DNA of 64,000 nucleotides from NCBI GenBank assembly GCA_048213135.1, contig PS015061.1, positions 302,628 through 366,627 on the forward strand, given 5' to 3'. Origin of the DNA: Reclinomonas americana ATCC 50394 (Eukaryota > Jakobida > Jakobea > Jakobida). Under the pieces are notes generated by a model. That model searched no databases. It had not been told where the DNA came from and saw only the letters and a list, made by a program, of their open reading frames with translations. The position numbers and the translations under genes are program-made. Positions within the stretch are counted from its first letter, which is position 1. The number at the start of each line of letters is the position of its first letter. Shown piece by piece: positions 29,561 through 42,600 of this stretch.

Positions 29561-30755
29561 ATGCGTCGCGCGACAGCCAACGACTTTTCTGAGCAAGAGC
29601 TCCGCGAACACATTCGCGACATTGTGCCGCTTGAGCGCGGTGCAGCGTCGCCTCTGCCGGAGAACAAGCCGGCGTTGTGGTCAATGTTTCAGCGCGCGCT
29701 CAAGTCAGGCACGTCTTCCTCCTCTCTCACTGTCTCTCTTGCTCATTGTGTTGCTCATTGTGTGTGTGGGGGTTAGAGCACTTGGATGTTCGTGTGCGCA
29801 AGGATGGCGCGGTGGTGTGGGAGAAGCAGCGCGAGGGCGGTATCAAGGTTACCAAGCTGGTATGACACAGTGCATTTCGTGTTGTCTTGTGCGTGTTTGC
29901 TCACTGGGTGTGTGTGTGTGTGTGTGTAGATTATCATTGTGTTGTGGGTGTCGCTGTTCTCGTTTGTGACGTTCAACTTGTTGCAGTCGTTTGGCATGTT
30001 GCCGGTGAGACCTCTCGCTCTCTGTTCTTTTGCAGTGTGTGTTCTCTTGTTGTGACGTGTGTGCGCGGCAGCATGAGTCGGCTGCTAGTGAGAAGAAGGA
30101 GGAGGCGGCGACTCCGCCGGCGAATGAGGCACCCGAGGTGGAGGAGGCGCCTGCGATCACTTCCGATGCGGTGTTGGAGGCGGTCCAGGCTGCGTCGGAA
30201 GCTGCGGCTGAGACACACGAAGAAGAACACCACGAGCAGGAGCAGGAGGCGGAGGCGGAGCAGCATGAGGATGCACCGGCCGCTCATGCTGAGGAGGAGG
30301 CGCACGAGGAGGAGGAGCCTGCGGTGCAGGAGGCGCATGAGGAAGCGGAGGCTGCACCTGCGGCGGAGGAGGAGGAGGAGGATTCAGCGGCGGCTGAGGC
30401 TGCGGCGGCGGCGGCGGCTGCGGCGGAGGCTGAGGCAGAGGCCAAGGCAGCAGCAGAGGCCAAGGCGGCGGAGGAAGCCAAGGCGGCGGCGGCGGAGGCA
30501 GAGGCCAAGGCCGCTGAGGAAGCCAAGGCCGCTGAGGAAGCTAAGGCAGCAGCGGACAAGGCAGCAGCCAAGAAGGCCGAGAAGAAGAAGAGGAAGGCGG
30601 AGAAGGAGGCGGCGGCCAAGGCGGCGGCAGAGGAGGAGGCCAAGGCGGCGGCAGAGGCAGCCAAGAAGAAGGCCGAGGAGGAGGCGGCGGCGGCCAAGTC
30701 CAAGGCATCCAAGGGACCCAAGAAGGACAGGAAGGCCAAGGGCCACAAGGTCTAA
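29561..30755 (+). CDS. Single-pass membrane protein with long Ala/Glu/Lys helical tail
   Basis: Four exons are proposed (29561-29708, 29777-29859, 29930-30004, 30072-30755), totalling 990 nt, or 329 aa. The family is not recognised. The N-terminal region (MRRATANDFSEQELREHIRD) is followed by a short basic segment (DVRVRKDGAVVWEKQREGG). One transmembrane helix follows, in IIIVLWVSLFSFVTFNLLQS. About 225 residues then consist almost entirely of Ala, Glu and Lys, first acidic and later mixed with basic residues, ending KGPKKDRKAKGHKV. Such sequences usually form long single alpha-helices or charged rods. To keep the frame, the first intron must start at GC (CAG|GCACGT, 29709) instead of GT; this needs transcript evidence. 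The 3' end converges on CCDC93. Confidence 0.6.
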
Positions 30756-30941
30756 ACACAGGCAAGCCCTCTTTTCCCCCCAGCTCTTTTCTTTTAACGG
30801 GGTATCGTCCTTTTCCCTATTTACATGTCATGATGCAACGTAAGCAATGCAGTGCATCGTGACTTGAGTGAGACCCACACACACACACGTCGAAGGATTT
30901 ACTATGCGCATGCCACATCTTCTCGCGTCCATGCGCTCGCC

Positions 30942-33241
30942 TCAGCGGGCACCACCGAGCCGCTCGCGCATTTCGTTGTTGAGGTTGCAGGCCTGCACAA
31001 CCAACTCAGTGTCTCACACATTAACAAAGCACACGAAGGCATGCACACTCTCTCACCTCCTGGAACTCCTTCACGGCGCGGAAGTACTGTCGCTGTTGGT
31101 CCATGAGGCGCTCCATTTGCGCCTCGTACGCACCACGCTCCGCCGCGTCCTTGTCGCACTTGCCCTCCACTGCTGTCCGCGACGTCTCGATTTGCCTCAC
31201 GCAGCTGGTGAGGAATTCGAGGAACTTTGGTCCACCGACCTCCGACAGCAGCGCGCCGCCCGCCACATTCGACTGAATCGAATTCATCAGCTGCAACTCC
31301 TTGGTCATGTGGCCGCACGTCTCGTCCAGCGTGTTGTGCGTGTGAATGTACTGGCGAGTCTGCTCCAGCTTGTTGGTGACCTGGTCGTACAGCTCGGTGA
31401 AGCGTCGCTCGTACTGCAACAGCTCGGCGCGTGTAGGAATGTGATCGATGGCACGTTGGATGCGATCGATTTCCTGCACCACACACAGAGGGATAAGCAA
31501 AAATGACAACACGATGTGCACTGCGCGGAACCGACCTGGTTGCGTGCGGCCGCCACATCACGCAGCTGCTCCAGACGCTGCGCATCGCGTGCAATGGTGT
31601 CCTCCAATCGCGCCAGCTCCGAGGCGCTCTCACTGCCGGCACCACCACCACCACCACCACCGAGTGCATCCAACGCCGCAATCTTCTCGTTCCACATTTG
31701 CAGCTGCTCACGGCACGACCGCCTAAACTCCTCCTCGTCGGCATGCAGCTTGTCGTTGAGTTGCAGCAAGTGCTTCAGGCCATTGTACTCGGCCGATCGC
31801 TCCTCTTGCACGACAGCGAACTGGGCCAGGTGTTGGTCGATTTCCTGCAAGTGGGTGGTGAGTAACCGTGTCCGAGTCGGCGGGCAAAAAGCATAAACAG
31901 ACCCTGCGTCGTGCCCGCGACGTCTCAATCATTTGCATCGCAGCCGCGTACTCGGCCTGCGCGGCAGCCAGCGCGCTGCGTGACATCTCCAGCTTGTTCT
32001 TCATCTTTTGCGCACGCTGATGCAGGCCCTCCAGCTGGCGCTTGTGACCCTGCTGCTGACCACGCTCCGAGCTCATCTCCTCCTCCAGCAACTTCGACTG
32101 CTCATCGTACTCGGAAGCGGCGCGGCGAATCGCATCCGAACCCATGCCGACAATGCGGCCCAGATTGCTCGAGCTCACACGCTCACCCGACCCATCCAGA
32201 CCCAACATGTTCAGCCGCAGATTCTCCACCATTCTCCGCTCCTCCTCTGCCGCCACTGCCGCGGCCTCGGCCTCACGACGAGCAGCAGTCGCCGACGCAC
32301 TGCATTTGCAAAAAAAGAAAGGGCGTCAGTGCAACATGCACAGCGGTTTCACATATGAGTGCAGACTCACGAGCCGCCACCGGCATCGGCACCCGCCGCT
32401 CCCGCTTGCATTCCACCCGAGCGGGCGTACTTGCCGTACTCGAGCAGCACCGAGCTCACACGCATCTACCACAAACGCACCAATCACATTAGTCGGCGCA
32501 AACACACGTGACAAGCGGAGAACACGGCGCCAATCACCTCCTCGCTGTCCGACGGCAACGGGCGCGCTCTCCGGTACAGACGACGCGGGCCGTACTTGTT
32601 GACCACCGTATCCAAAAACTTGTTCACCGGTCGCCCCGCCTCATCGCGGTCGTCCTCCGCCTCGGCCGCCGCCACCGGCGCCACATACTCCTGCCGGTAC
32701 TGCAGCTCCGAGTAGCGACGCACCGACTCGCCAGTCTCCGCACGCGTCTCAATCACCTTGCGCACCAGCCACTGCACCGCAGGGAACAGATGCGGGAAAT
32801 CCAGACCCTGCACCTGATGAGCGCGCACCGGGCACGGGCACCGCAGTCGCACCAGCGCATTCTCAATGTTCTCGCCCAGTTTGCTGTGTATGTCACCAGC
32901 AGGTCAGACTCACGCCAGCAAACATAGGGGTGGGCGTGCGTACATCTTGGTGCCGATGTTGGAGTCCTCCTGGAAGTTGAGGTCGATCTCCAGGTCGACG
33001 TTGCTGCCTGTGATGCACCACGCCATGCCACCGACCACCTGCGTGCATGTGTGTGTGAGAGAAGGAGAGATAGAATGTGTGTGTGCGCGCGTGTGTGTAC
33101 CTTATCAAAGGGCGAGAGTGAGGCGATGCGAGCGCGGAAGTAACCCGCGGCCAGCAACATGTCCACAATCGCCTCGTATTTCTCCCGAGCCTCTTCACTC
33201 ATGGCGGGCATGCCACCACCAGCCGCTGCAGCAACCGCCAT
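30942..33241 (-). CDS. CCDC93: CCDC93-like subunit of the CCC/Commander complex
   Basis: CCDC93 is a coiled-coil subunit of the CCC part of Commander, which with Retriever and WASH recycles membrane proteins from endosomes. The start at 33241 ([18 protein letters not shown]) leads to [32 protein letters not shown]. This matches animal CCDC93 ([30 protein letters not shown]). Then come [40 protein letters not shown] (an NN-CH-type calponin-like domain) and [16 protein letters not shown]. The second half is long coiled coil, with [40 protein letters not shown] and [13 protein letters not shown], all aligned in order with the human protein. The last small exon encodes [17 protein letters not shown] Gly run near 31640-31665 is an insertion. 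About nine exons are implied, and the assignment is firm. Confidence 0.93.
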
Positions 33242-33476
33242 ACTCTTTCTCTCTCTTTGCTGGGTGGAAGGAAGGGAAGAGGAGAGACACACGAGTGTGA
33301 GAGGACGCGCAATGACGCACACCACACAGACGCGGAACAAACAACAGCGATGAAGACAGAGAGACAACGCATGCACACAGTGTGACACAAGAGTGATCAC
33401 GCGCGCTTACCGTGCACACCACTCACAGACACACAGAAGAGTGACAAATGATCGTCACGCACATTGTCTTCCGTCC
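33242..33476. promoter_or_regulatory. Divergent promoter region, CCDC93 / small membrane protein
   Basis: These 235 bp separate the start codons of two divergent genes. CA/TG-rich sequence is present. I see no gene and no obvious TATA box. Confidence 0.4.
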
Positions 33477-33819
33477 ATGACTTCACCACCAGAGCCAAGT
33501 GGTCCTCGTCACGGACGGCTTGCACTGGTGACACTTGCGCTCTCTGTTGGCACGGGTGTGTACATGACGCTCTTTGCGCGTTTCGATGACTCGCTACGAC
33601 CAGGCCGCGATCATGTGTTTAGCGGGTGCGTTGCCGTCTCTCCTCCCACTCTCTCTCCGTGTGTGATCCCTTATGTGTGTCCGTGTGTGTGATTGCAGTC
33701 TGCGACGGCAGGTGGCGAAAAAGTGGGCTGATTTCACTGCATTGCCCGATGACATTCCTCCATCGCCTGCACCATCGCAATCACAATCGTCATCATCGTC
33801 ATCTTCATCATCAACATAG
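33477..33819 (+). CDS. Small single-pass membrane protein (89 aa)
   Basis: Two exons (33477-33625 and 33699-33819) total 270 nt, or 89 aa. The N-terminus MTSPPEPSGPRHGR is followed by one hydrophobic helix (LALVTLALSVGTGVYMTLF). A short basic/charged region comes next (ARFDDSLRPG, LRRQVAKKWADFTALPDD), and a serine run ends the protein. The donor is GTGCGT and the acceptor TTGCAG. The layout resembles small inner-mitochondrial-membrane assembly or supercomplex factors, but no specific family is recognised. The gene sits between the divergent CCDC93 and the convergent pecanex gene (82 bp from its stop). Confidence 0.6.
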
Positions 33820-33901
33820 AACAGTATACACGTGTGTACATATAGCAAACATCATCATCATCATTAGGCGCTGGATTAGTATCTTCTTTTTTCTTCCTTC
33901 G

Positions 33902-36900
33902 TTACCATGCCGAGGTCTGCACGGCGACGGCTCCGCTGCTGAAGATGGAGGAGCCGAGCGGTGCTTCGGCGGCTTGCACGGTGATGTGTCGCAGCACCTG
34001 CTCGTGTGCTTGGATGGAGTACCGCTGGTCGCTCTCGTTGGTGCAGAACTGCAGTTCCAGGCTCATGCCGGTCCACAGTGCGCGGACCGTCTCGCGTTGC
34101 ATCTCCCACGCCGCGAACTGCAGGTGTTCGCGGTGGATCCAGTGCACACGCAGGTCGTCGACGTTGGAGCCGCGCAGGCCGATAATGTCGCGTCGTCGTT
34201 GGAGCACGGCTTGCTTCCAGGCGTGGTCGTCGACAATGCCGAGGTGCACGTTGCGTTCGCAGTCAATGAGGCCGTCGGCGGCTGTGGTCGCTCCCATGGT
34301 GGTGCACGCCACTGTCTCGTCCAGGGCGAGCTTGAATGCCTCGCGCACCGAGCGCACAAAGAGGCGACGAATGTGCATGCTGGCCTCGAACCAGCCCGGC
34401 ATAATGGTCTGGCCGAAGCGGCTGTTGAACAGCGCCAGCAGGCGCTCGGCCATCGCCGGTACCGCCGTCGCCTCCTCCTGGCTGAGTTCTGCAGGTTTAC
34501 ACAGTGAGACAAGCGTCGCCAATGACGCAGGCACGAGGTCCCGGGTCAAGGGAGCACGCAACTGGGCGGTTCAATGAGAGCGCACAGCTCCACCACCAGT
34601 CGCTCGACTTGCGCGCGAGCGGCCAGCATGGACTGCGCCGTAAAGTGCGCCGAGCCTCCGCCGCCGCCACCGCTACGAGCACTGGTGCGCGACGAGGCGG
34701 GACCGGAGCGGACGGCGTACTTTTGTGGTGACAGCAAGTCGGCCACATCGACGGCCTCGTCGGCCTCGGCAGTGGTGACGGTGAGACCTGGCGGTTCTGC
34801 GTGTCCAAACTGAATATTGGTGGTTGCCATGGGTTCGACAGTGACCCGTGTGCCTGCGCCGAACGGATTCATCGTCGACTGCACTTGACGAGAGGTGCCT
34901 GCGTAATCACAAACAATACTGTCAGTGCGAGTGCACCAGCGACACACTTCTGCTCAGTAGTGAAACGCAACGAGCCACCACATTGCCGGCCTTGACGCCA
35001 GTCTTGTGTGCCTCCATCAACATGCCACGCGTCAGATCACCAATGGCGCCACCGGCGTAGTGGTGCGCACCGCGATGGGCACCCTCCTGCGGCTCCACAT
35101 CCAACACATGCACTGGCGGGGTCACTGGCTCCACTTCGTCGCTGATAATGGCCTCGGAGTTGCCGATCCTGAAGAGATCCGCCGCCGCCGCTTGAATGCG
35201 ATCTGCCGAGACGGCCGGACCCAGCTGCGACGGCATGCGCGGCACATTGAGCGCATCCGTGCTGCCTCCATCGCGCATGGCCGGCAGCGCCGGAGCAATG
35301 CCGGGCAGGAGACCAGCAGCGGCCGGCTGGAAGCGATTCGGACCCTGACCAAAGAGCGGTCGTGCCATGTTGTGCGTCGATGGCATCATTTGAATGGTCT
35401 CCACCTCGCTCTGCACGTGCACTACTGGCGGTGGGAGCTGTGGAGGCAGCTGTGGTGGTGGCGCGGCAGCAGTCTTGGAAATGGCAACTGGAGACTCCGC
35501 GGCACCTTCCTCGCCCTCCCCCGATGCGACAGTGATGCCAGACGGCAGCAGCGAGCTGACCAGGTACTCGAAGAAATCCACGGGGAAATCGGCTGCTACC
35601 ACACGGCGAGTGTGGGCACTGCCCTCGGCAGTCACCGCCGCACAGACGCTGTCGTGACTGCACGTGCAGAGGATAAAGAGAGGTTGAGTGAAGCTGGCCA
35701 GAGCAATGATTTGGTGCAAGGCAGCGTGCGCAACATTGCAGTGAGTCGACCAGGTGACCAGCGGCGAGCCACATTCCACAGCAGTGCACGAGCGAGCTGG
35801 CGACGAACATTGGCATAAAACAGTGCCGAGTCGACAATGCCACGGAGAGACGAGTGCTGCGGTGAGTAGCTGTCGAGCGTGCTTGATGCGCGAAGCTGTG
35901 ACGAGATGATGGTGAGTGCAACGTTGCGCTCCCACGGCCAGTGAAGGGAAAGCGCGAGTGTACGCACATCGTACGAGCACATGGGCGTGCTGGTGAACAA
36001 TGGGTTCCTGGCGGCGACATGCCGTCCAACGTCGTCGAGCCGAGTGGCCTCCAAGTGGTGGCACGATGTTGTCTGCAGCTCCAAGCCTTTGATGACGACC
36101 TGTGGTCACCCCGCAAAAACTGTGAGAGACTTCACTCGATGTCAAGCTGCACCACGGGTCGTGACTCACCGTGATGTATCCGAGACCCTCCTCGACAATG
36201 TCGCACCACACGATGAACGGATCGCTGCGTAGCACGAGGGAGCGATCGGCTGGCGACAAGCCAAGAACGCCGTGCGTCGACCACGTGGACAGAGTGTGCG
36301 AGAGCTCTCGCTGCAGCGCAGTGTAAAAGTGCACGTCGCCAGTCGTGACACCGGTGGCATCTGCGTGCAATAATGAGAGGTTCAGGGCAGTGAACGAAAC
36401 ATTTGGTCGTATTTGACTGCACGCACGAAGTGATGGCCAGGTGCGCTTGGGTCGGGGGAAGCCGAGAACCAACAGCGGCGTGCCAAACAAAGCGACCACC
36501 GGTGCACCGAGAATGGTGGCCACCAGTAGTACGGCAAACGAGATTGGGAAGAGCACGCACTGCAGCGATGTCACCAGCTTCCATCCGCGATACTTCAATC
36601 GACTCGTGCGCTGAGTTTCACGCAGAGTGATGCAACAGCAGAGTTATCAAACACACACGATTGCGACTCACCAGCATGCTCCACATCAGCATGATGCCAG
36701 TGAAGAACTTTTCACGCAAGTCGCTCAACCGCGAGACAGCCAGCGATGCCCAGAACAGCTGTGTGAGCACATGAGACTGTGAGTTCGACGCAGCAAAGTG
36801 AATGCAATCCACACACAACGATACCTGCGAACAGAGCGGCTGCGTCAACCACCAGCTGGGGGTGGTGACCAGTTCGCGCACAATGACCACGGCCGCAAAG

Positions 36901-39544
36901 CCGGGCAAGTGCACAGTCGGCTGCTGCACGGCGGCTCGCAACGCACGGAACAGCAGTACTACATTGACAAACTTTGCCACTGATGCCGTCTGCATGTGCA
37001 TCGTGGTGAGTGGAAGTGATAATAACTGTGGAAGTGAGTGCAAAGCGAGACGCAACATCGTTGGGCTGGTTGGCAAACAGAATGACGTAGACAATCATGC
37101 ACACGCGACCGGCCAGCACTCCGAGACGGAACACGGCACTGCCCAACTGACAGCCCGGTTGGCTGCCTGCAAGAACGGAAGAATGGAAGATCAGTTTGAA
37201 TCTAGGTGACCACCCTCTTGCACAGACACACATACCATCCATGCGCAACGCCCTGGTAAAGGGCAGTCGCATAATGTCGAGCATGTACGGGCGCTGCAGC
37301 TGCACACCGGCAAAGCTCAACCCGAATGCGGCCACCACACCCCACCCAAAGACTTGTCGTGTGAGCGTGTTGAGCTTGCCAGTGACTGTGCAAGCAAGTG
37401 AGAACGTGGGGAAGAGTAAGAAGCTGAGGATTCCAGCGCAACTGTCGCTCAGACTCGTCATGTCAGTGGTGAAATTGATAATGATGCCAATGGCACTGCA
37501 GGTGGCGACGAGCAATAGTTGCACAGCCAGCCACTTGATCGCTCGCAGACTGCGCATCGACGTCTGCTGGTGTTGCACGGCACTTCGATTGATGTGGAAT
37601 CCGGCAGTGGGGGAAAGAATGCGATCCATGCGCTGCGTACTGGACTCGGCCTGCAGCTGCTCTTCCTTGTCCTCAATCGACATTGAGTTGCACTGCACAC
37701 AGAATGCCAGCAGGGTCACACAATGTGTGTAGAAGTGCGCTAGCGTGTGAAGACGCAACATCGAGCACGCAGAGAATGTCTTGCGAAATGACCATGATGA
37801 TGCCGAGTGTGATAAAGAGGGACAGGATGGGCGTCAGACTCTCGTACAAGCCGTAGCCCTGGTGCGACAATCGGGTGAGGCGTCGAGCGAGGAAAAATGC
37901 AACATGAGGTGTCGACGGCTCACCAGCAGCACTGTGCCCCAGGCAGCAAACAAGTGGATGTAGAGGCGAAAATTGGAAGACGCCGGACTGCCAGCATGAA
38001 CGTGCACCAGCTGCACAACAGCAACACCAAGTCAAGACGACGTGAGTTTCGGTACTGGCACACTTTTGTGTGCTACATGTTGCACGCAACGAATTGCTCG
38101 GCCATCCACGAGAACAACGCGTCGACAGCCGGCAGCGCCGCCAGCAGCCACACCGCCGGCAGCACCAGGAACAGAATGTGCACTCCGTCGTTCACATTGT
38201 CGAGCGACGGTCCGATGGAGTCCTGCCACGAACAGCAATGAGCGAGTGATTTCATCACGCTTCCCACACAATCCAAACTGACCGCGATAATATGAAACAG
38301 TCCGTGCGCCATGACAATCAGTGGTCTGGTGAGACGATCGACGCCCTCGGCGTGCTCTCGCCGGAACACCACCATCTCAAATGGCTGGTGGAAGAGCAGA
38401 GGATAGAGTGAGACGCCCACTGTGAGCAGGCCGAGTGCGAGAAAGACTGCCGGTGGGAAGCTGAGGGACGACTAGTGAGAGGACGCGCATATGTGAGAGA
38501 GAGGGAGCAGGCACGCGTATGCAACGCACCCACGGCGTTCATAGAACGACAGATCCATGTGTACCGAGGCCAAGGCCACTGTACGTGAATGAATGCATGA
38601 GCATGAGCGATGGTGTGAGGAGAAATACTCGACTCACCGGTCAGTGCCGCAAAGGAAACATAAAACAGAGTCGACAACCACCGCTCCTTGCTGGTGGTGA
38701 CGAGGAAATCCGAGCAAAAGGCCGGGCGACAGCAGTGTTCCAGATCGTACACCTGCCGGGCGACACGTTGTGTAAATCACCATGTGTAAGCAGCGCTGCA
38801 GAGTGTGGCACGATGACAACTCAACCGGCTCATTGACATCGTCGTCATCGCTATCGGTTCTGGCCCCGTGCACTGCATCGGCAGCGCCAGCGTGCGTGCA
38901 CGCCACGCACGCAACGATCGCACGCACCACTCCCCACGCCAGCAGAATCGCACCTGCGCACGACCGATCAGCACCACACCTCAGAACCACAAGCAGAGCA
39001 TGACCACGCACCACCAGCAATCGCCGCCGACACGACCGTAGAGAAGCCGACGTAGCGATACAACATGGAGCCGCCGAGTGCACACGCCGGAGCGAGCATC
39101 CACAACAACAACTGCGACGCCCACACAAACCATCGCACTGACGACGGTTCTGACTCCGCCTCTGCATGCTGCTGCTGCAGTTGCTTCTGCGTCTCTCCAT
39201 CTTGCTCCTCCGCCTCAATCACAGCCACACGCTGTCGCCGACGCTAATGATCGGAATGAGTCACAACCGACGCACACACACAAGCGTCCGCTCACTACCT
39301 TTTGCCGCACAGCGCATCCGCACAGTCGCAGCCCGCCCAGCATGACCTCCAGCACTCGCCGCCGCGTGATGGCCCACTTGGTGCGGTCCATGATCGCGTA
39401 TTGCGCATCAACGGTCGTGTCATGTTCGGAATGGTGATTGTGGAGAGTGTCGTGACGCAGGTCGACATCGACGCCTCCGTCGCCACTGCTGCTGCCACTG
39501 CTGCTGATGGCGTCGCCGACAGCAGCGGCCGTCGCGGTCGCCAT
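33902..39544 (-). CDS. PCNX: Pecanex family multi-pass membrane protein
   Basis: Pecanex proteins are large ER/Golgi multi-pass membrane proteins linked to Notch signalling in animals. The start at 39544 gives an acidic, His-rich N-terminus (MATATAAAVGDAISSSG). Many hydrophobic helices follow (e.g. FVWASQLLLWMLAPACALGG, LQCVLFPISFAVLLVATILG). The conserved pecanex core has LLVLGFPRPKRTWPSL, VHFYTALQRELSHTL, DPFIVWCDIVEEGLGYITV and VIKGLELQTTSC. The pecanex C-terminal domain lies at 33902-34500 (LQFAAWEMQRETVRALWTGM, IQAHEQVLRHITV, APLGSSIFSS). The domain is cut off if the intron at 34899-34971 is read through, which adds a false stop near 34922. With its GTTGCGT donor and ACGCAG acceptor removed, the frame continues into the C-terminal domain. 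Many introns are present. It is divergent from CLEC16A. Confidence 0.88.
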
Positions 39545-39663
39545 TGCGAGCTCAACGATTGATATGAGAATGAATACGGTTGATCAGCCCGTCGGGTGGA
39601 TGGAACGCCAAAAGAGCATTCTTTGATAGTGTTGGGGGAAGCGTCCCCTCCGTGTTTCCCTCC
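39545..39663. promoter_or_regulatory. Compact bidirectional promoter, pecanex / CLEC16A
   Basis: Only 119 bp separate the two start codons. The left half is AT-rich (around 39556-39585). No defined promoter element is recognised. Confidence 0.45.
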
Positions 39664-42600
39664 ATGTTCCGCTTCTTTGAAAGCTTGTTCAGCACCAAGA
39701 ACAAGTTCACCATCGAGGTCAGCTCTCGTTTTTCTATTTGTGTGTTTGTTCCACGCATTGTGTCTCGCGCGCGCTCTCTCTCTCTCTTTGTGTGTGTGCG
39801 TGTGTCTTGCTCTCTTCCTCGTACTGGTGTGCACAGGCAGTGTGTCTGTCACCCGTGTGTCTCGCGTCTCTGTGTCTCTGTGCGTGTGTGGCGATGATGG
39901 CCTGCGACATCCCCTTCTCCGACCCTCCGCTGTCTCACACACGCACGCGCACACACGCGTACATCTACACACCGACACACGCACACACCGTTACTCTCAA
40001 CAGCTGCTTGTCTTGCATGCGACCATCTCTCGCACATTCCTCTGATGCACCGACACCAATCAGGAGAATTGGATCTCTTTCTCTCTCTCTCTCTCCCTCT
40101 CTCTCTGTGTGTGTGTTTGTGCTTGTGTCTCACTCTTGCGTGTTGGGCGCACAGCGACTGGAACAATTGCACAAGGAACTTGTACGGAATGCGGTGGTGA
40201 CGGATCGCAATGCATCGGTGGTGATTGAGACTGTGCGACAAATCGCCGAGTTGCTCATCTGGGGCGACCAGCACAACGAAAAGTTTTTCGAGTTGCGTCT
40301 CTCTCTCATTCTCATTCGTCACTCTCTCGCGTGCTGACACACGGGATGCGTTTAGTGTGTTTCTGGAGCGCGAGATGCTCGGCCAGTTGCAGAATGTGCT
40401 CAGTCAGAACACCTCCAAGTACGTCAAGGTGCAGCTGCTGCAGACGCTGTGTGTGATGGTGCAGAACCTCAGCCGGGAAACCTCGCTGTGTTGCGTCTTC
40501 CACGGCATGTGTTGTCAGAATCGGTGCATTGTCAGCTGACACAAACCCGGCACGCCACCGCAGACTTCCTGTTCTCCAACAACCAGTTGAATCGCATCAT
40601 TAATCACAAGTTCGACTTTGCCGACGAGGAGATTCTGCCGTACTACATCACGCTGCTGAAGACCGTGTCGCAGCGCTTGACGCCGCACGTCATTCACTTC
40701 TTTTACAACAAGCGGGCGCGTGATTTCCCGCTGTACACACGGTCGATTCGCTTCTTCCAGCACCCCGAGCGCATGATTCAGACGGCTGTGCGCACCATCA
40801 CGCTCAACATTTACAGGATTCGCGACGAGGAGACACATCGATTCGTGGTGTGCGGGCAGGCCGGCACCTACTTTTCACGTCTGTGCATCCAGCTGGAGAA
40901 AATGCTCGTGGCACTCGCCGCCGCACGCTTTGGCACGTCGGCCGGCCAAAACCTGGTGGATGAGATTCTCGATCTGTTGTACTACATGGCCGATATTTTC
41001 GCCACGGGCGTCGACGACATTAGTGCGCTGCTCGCACGTTGCCTCATCGACTACGTCTTCAACCCGCTCATTGTTCCACTCCTCTCCAAGATTCACAACG
41101 AGGTGGGGTTTTGCATCTTTTGCCTGTGTTGTTCGTGTGCTCCCCTTCGCTGACGCACGCGCTGTGCTGCAGTCGCCCGAGCACGGTGTCGTCTCGCTCG
41201 GCCTGTTTGCGCTGGCACACATGCTGGGAATCTTCACGTATGCGCCCCTCTGCAACCACATTGCCGTGTCGCTGTTGTCAAGCGGCGCGGAGGATCTGCA
41301 GTCGGTGGCGGAGATTCCCGCCGTCGTGTGCGTCAACACTGATTTTCCGGCTGGAGGCGGCAGTGGGAGTCCGTCGGGTTCACGGCGACAGTCGACCCGA
41401 CCTGTGAATGGCAGCGCGTCGGCTGCTGGCGAGGATGAGGTACGAGCTTGCCATGGTTGTGTGCAGGAAGTCGCTGGTGGCGTGTTCTGATTGTCGCTGC
41501 CTGTCGTTTGAACAGGGTTCCGAGTCAGCAAGCCTGTCCGACGCCTCGATGGTGATGGAGGGCGAAGGCGTGGAGTTCGAGTCGTACCGGGAAAACAGCA
41601 CCCTGTCGTGCTCGCCCGAGCAGCTGCTGGGTCACGAACTGCAACTAGATCCGGAGGCCTCGTATTTCACCAGCATATCGAGTGGTGCGAGCTCTGTGGA
41701 ACGGTGCGGAGGAGGCCAAGCAGCTGTAATTGTTGTTGTTGTTGATGGTGGTGGATTCTCACTCTGTCCCTCTCGTTTTGCACAGCTTGTCGCTGCGCGA
41801 AACTCTGAGTGCCTGCCTGCGGAGTACCGACGAATCGGTGTCGTGCTTGACTGCATACGCACTGCTCCTTCTGCTCCGGAACAGTGGCGTTGATCGGCGT
41901 GTGCTGGAGCGGTGTGGATTCCTGCCGTTCCGATTGTACCGAGCGCAGCGCATTCTGGTTAGTTGGTCACCTACCTGCACACGAGTGTTTTTGGTGGTGG
42001 TGGTGTCTTGCATCTGACCATCGCCGCTGCTCTACAGGACGATCTCATCTCCCCCGAGCGACGCGACTCGGCTCCCTCTGCCTCCAGCAGTGGTGGCGGT
42101 AGCGCCAGTCAGGTGGATGCAAGCGGTGGTGTGGCGATGGCCCGCTCGCCGATTGATGTCACTGGCTCGCCCAATGGCGCACATCGACGCGCACCCTCAA
42201 TATTTGGTGACGACGATGTCGATGGAGAGGGCGGATCGGCGCTCTCACAGACGGCTCCCGGTGCGTCCAGCTCGTCGGCGTCGTCGGCCGCCGCCAGGCC
42301 ACGAAGTTGGGCCGGACCGTCGGCCGCCTTGAGAAAAGAAGGTATGGCAACGCAAAAACAGCCCCCCCATTGTTTCACACCCGAAATGGTTGACTGACCA
42401 CCTCCTGTCCCGCTGCCACAGCGAGCATTGCGAAGCTGTATGCGCCCGACTCGGATCACTTGTCGCCGCGACCGGCGGATCTCGCGCGGGCACAGTCGTC
42501 TCCCGCACAACCACCGTCCGCCGCTGCGGTGCGAAGACCCGGTGGGCCCGTGTCTGTGACGGTGGATGTGCAGTTGAGTGTCACGACTCGCGTGGAAGGC

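Noticed and set aside
29887-30843. An Arg-rich plus-strand frame of 318 residues and Ala/Leu-rich antisense frames
   Set aside because: They are other-frame readings of the GAG/GCG-rich Ala/Glu tail, which alone joins properly to upstream exons.
33902-34872. A separate gene starting MNPFGAG downstream of pecanex
   Set aside because: The sequence ends with the pecanex C-terminal motif, and a 73-nt intron joins it in frame to the upstream part.
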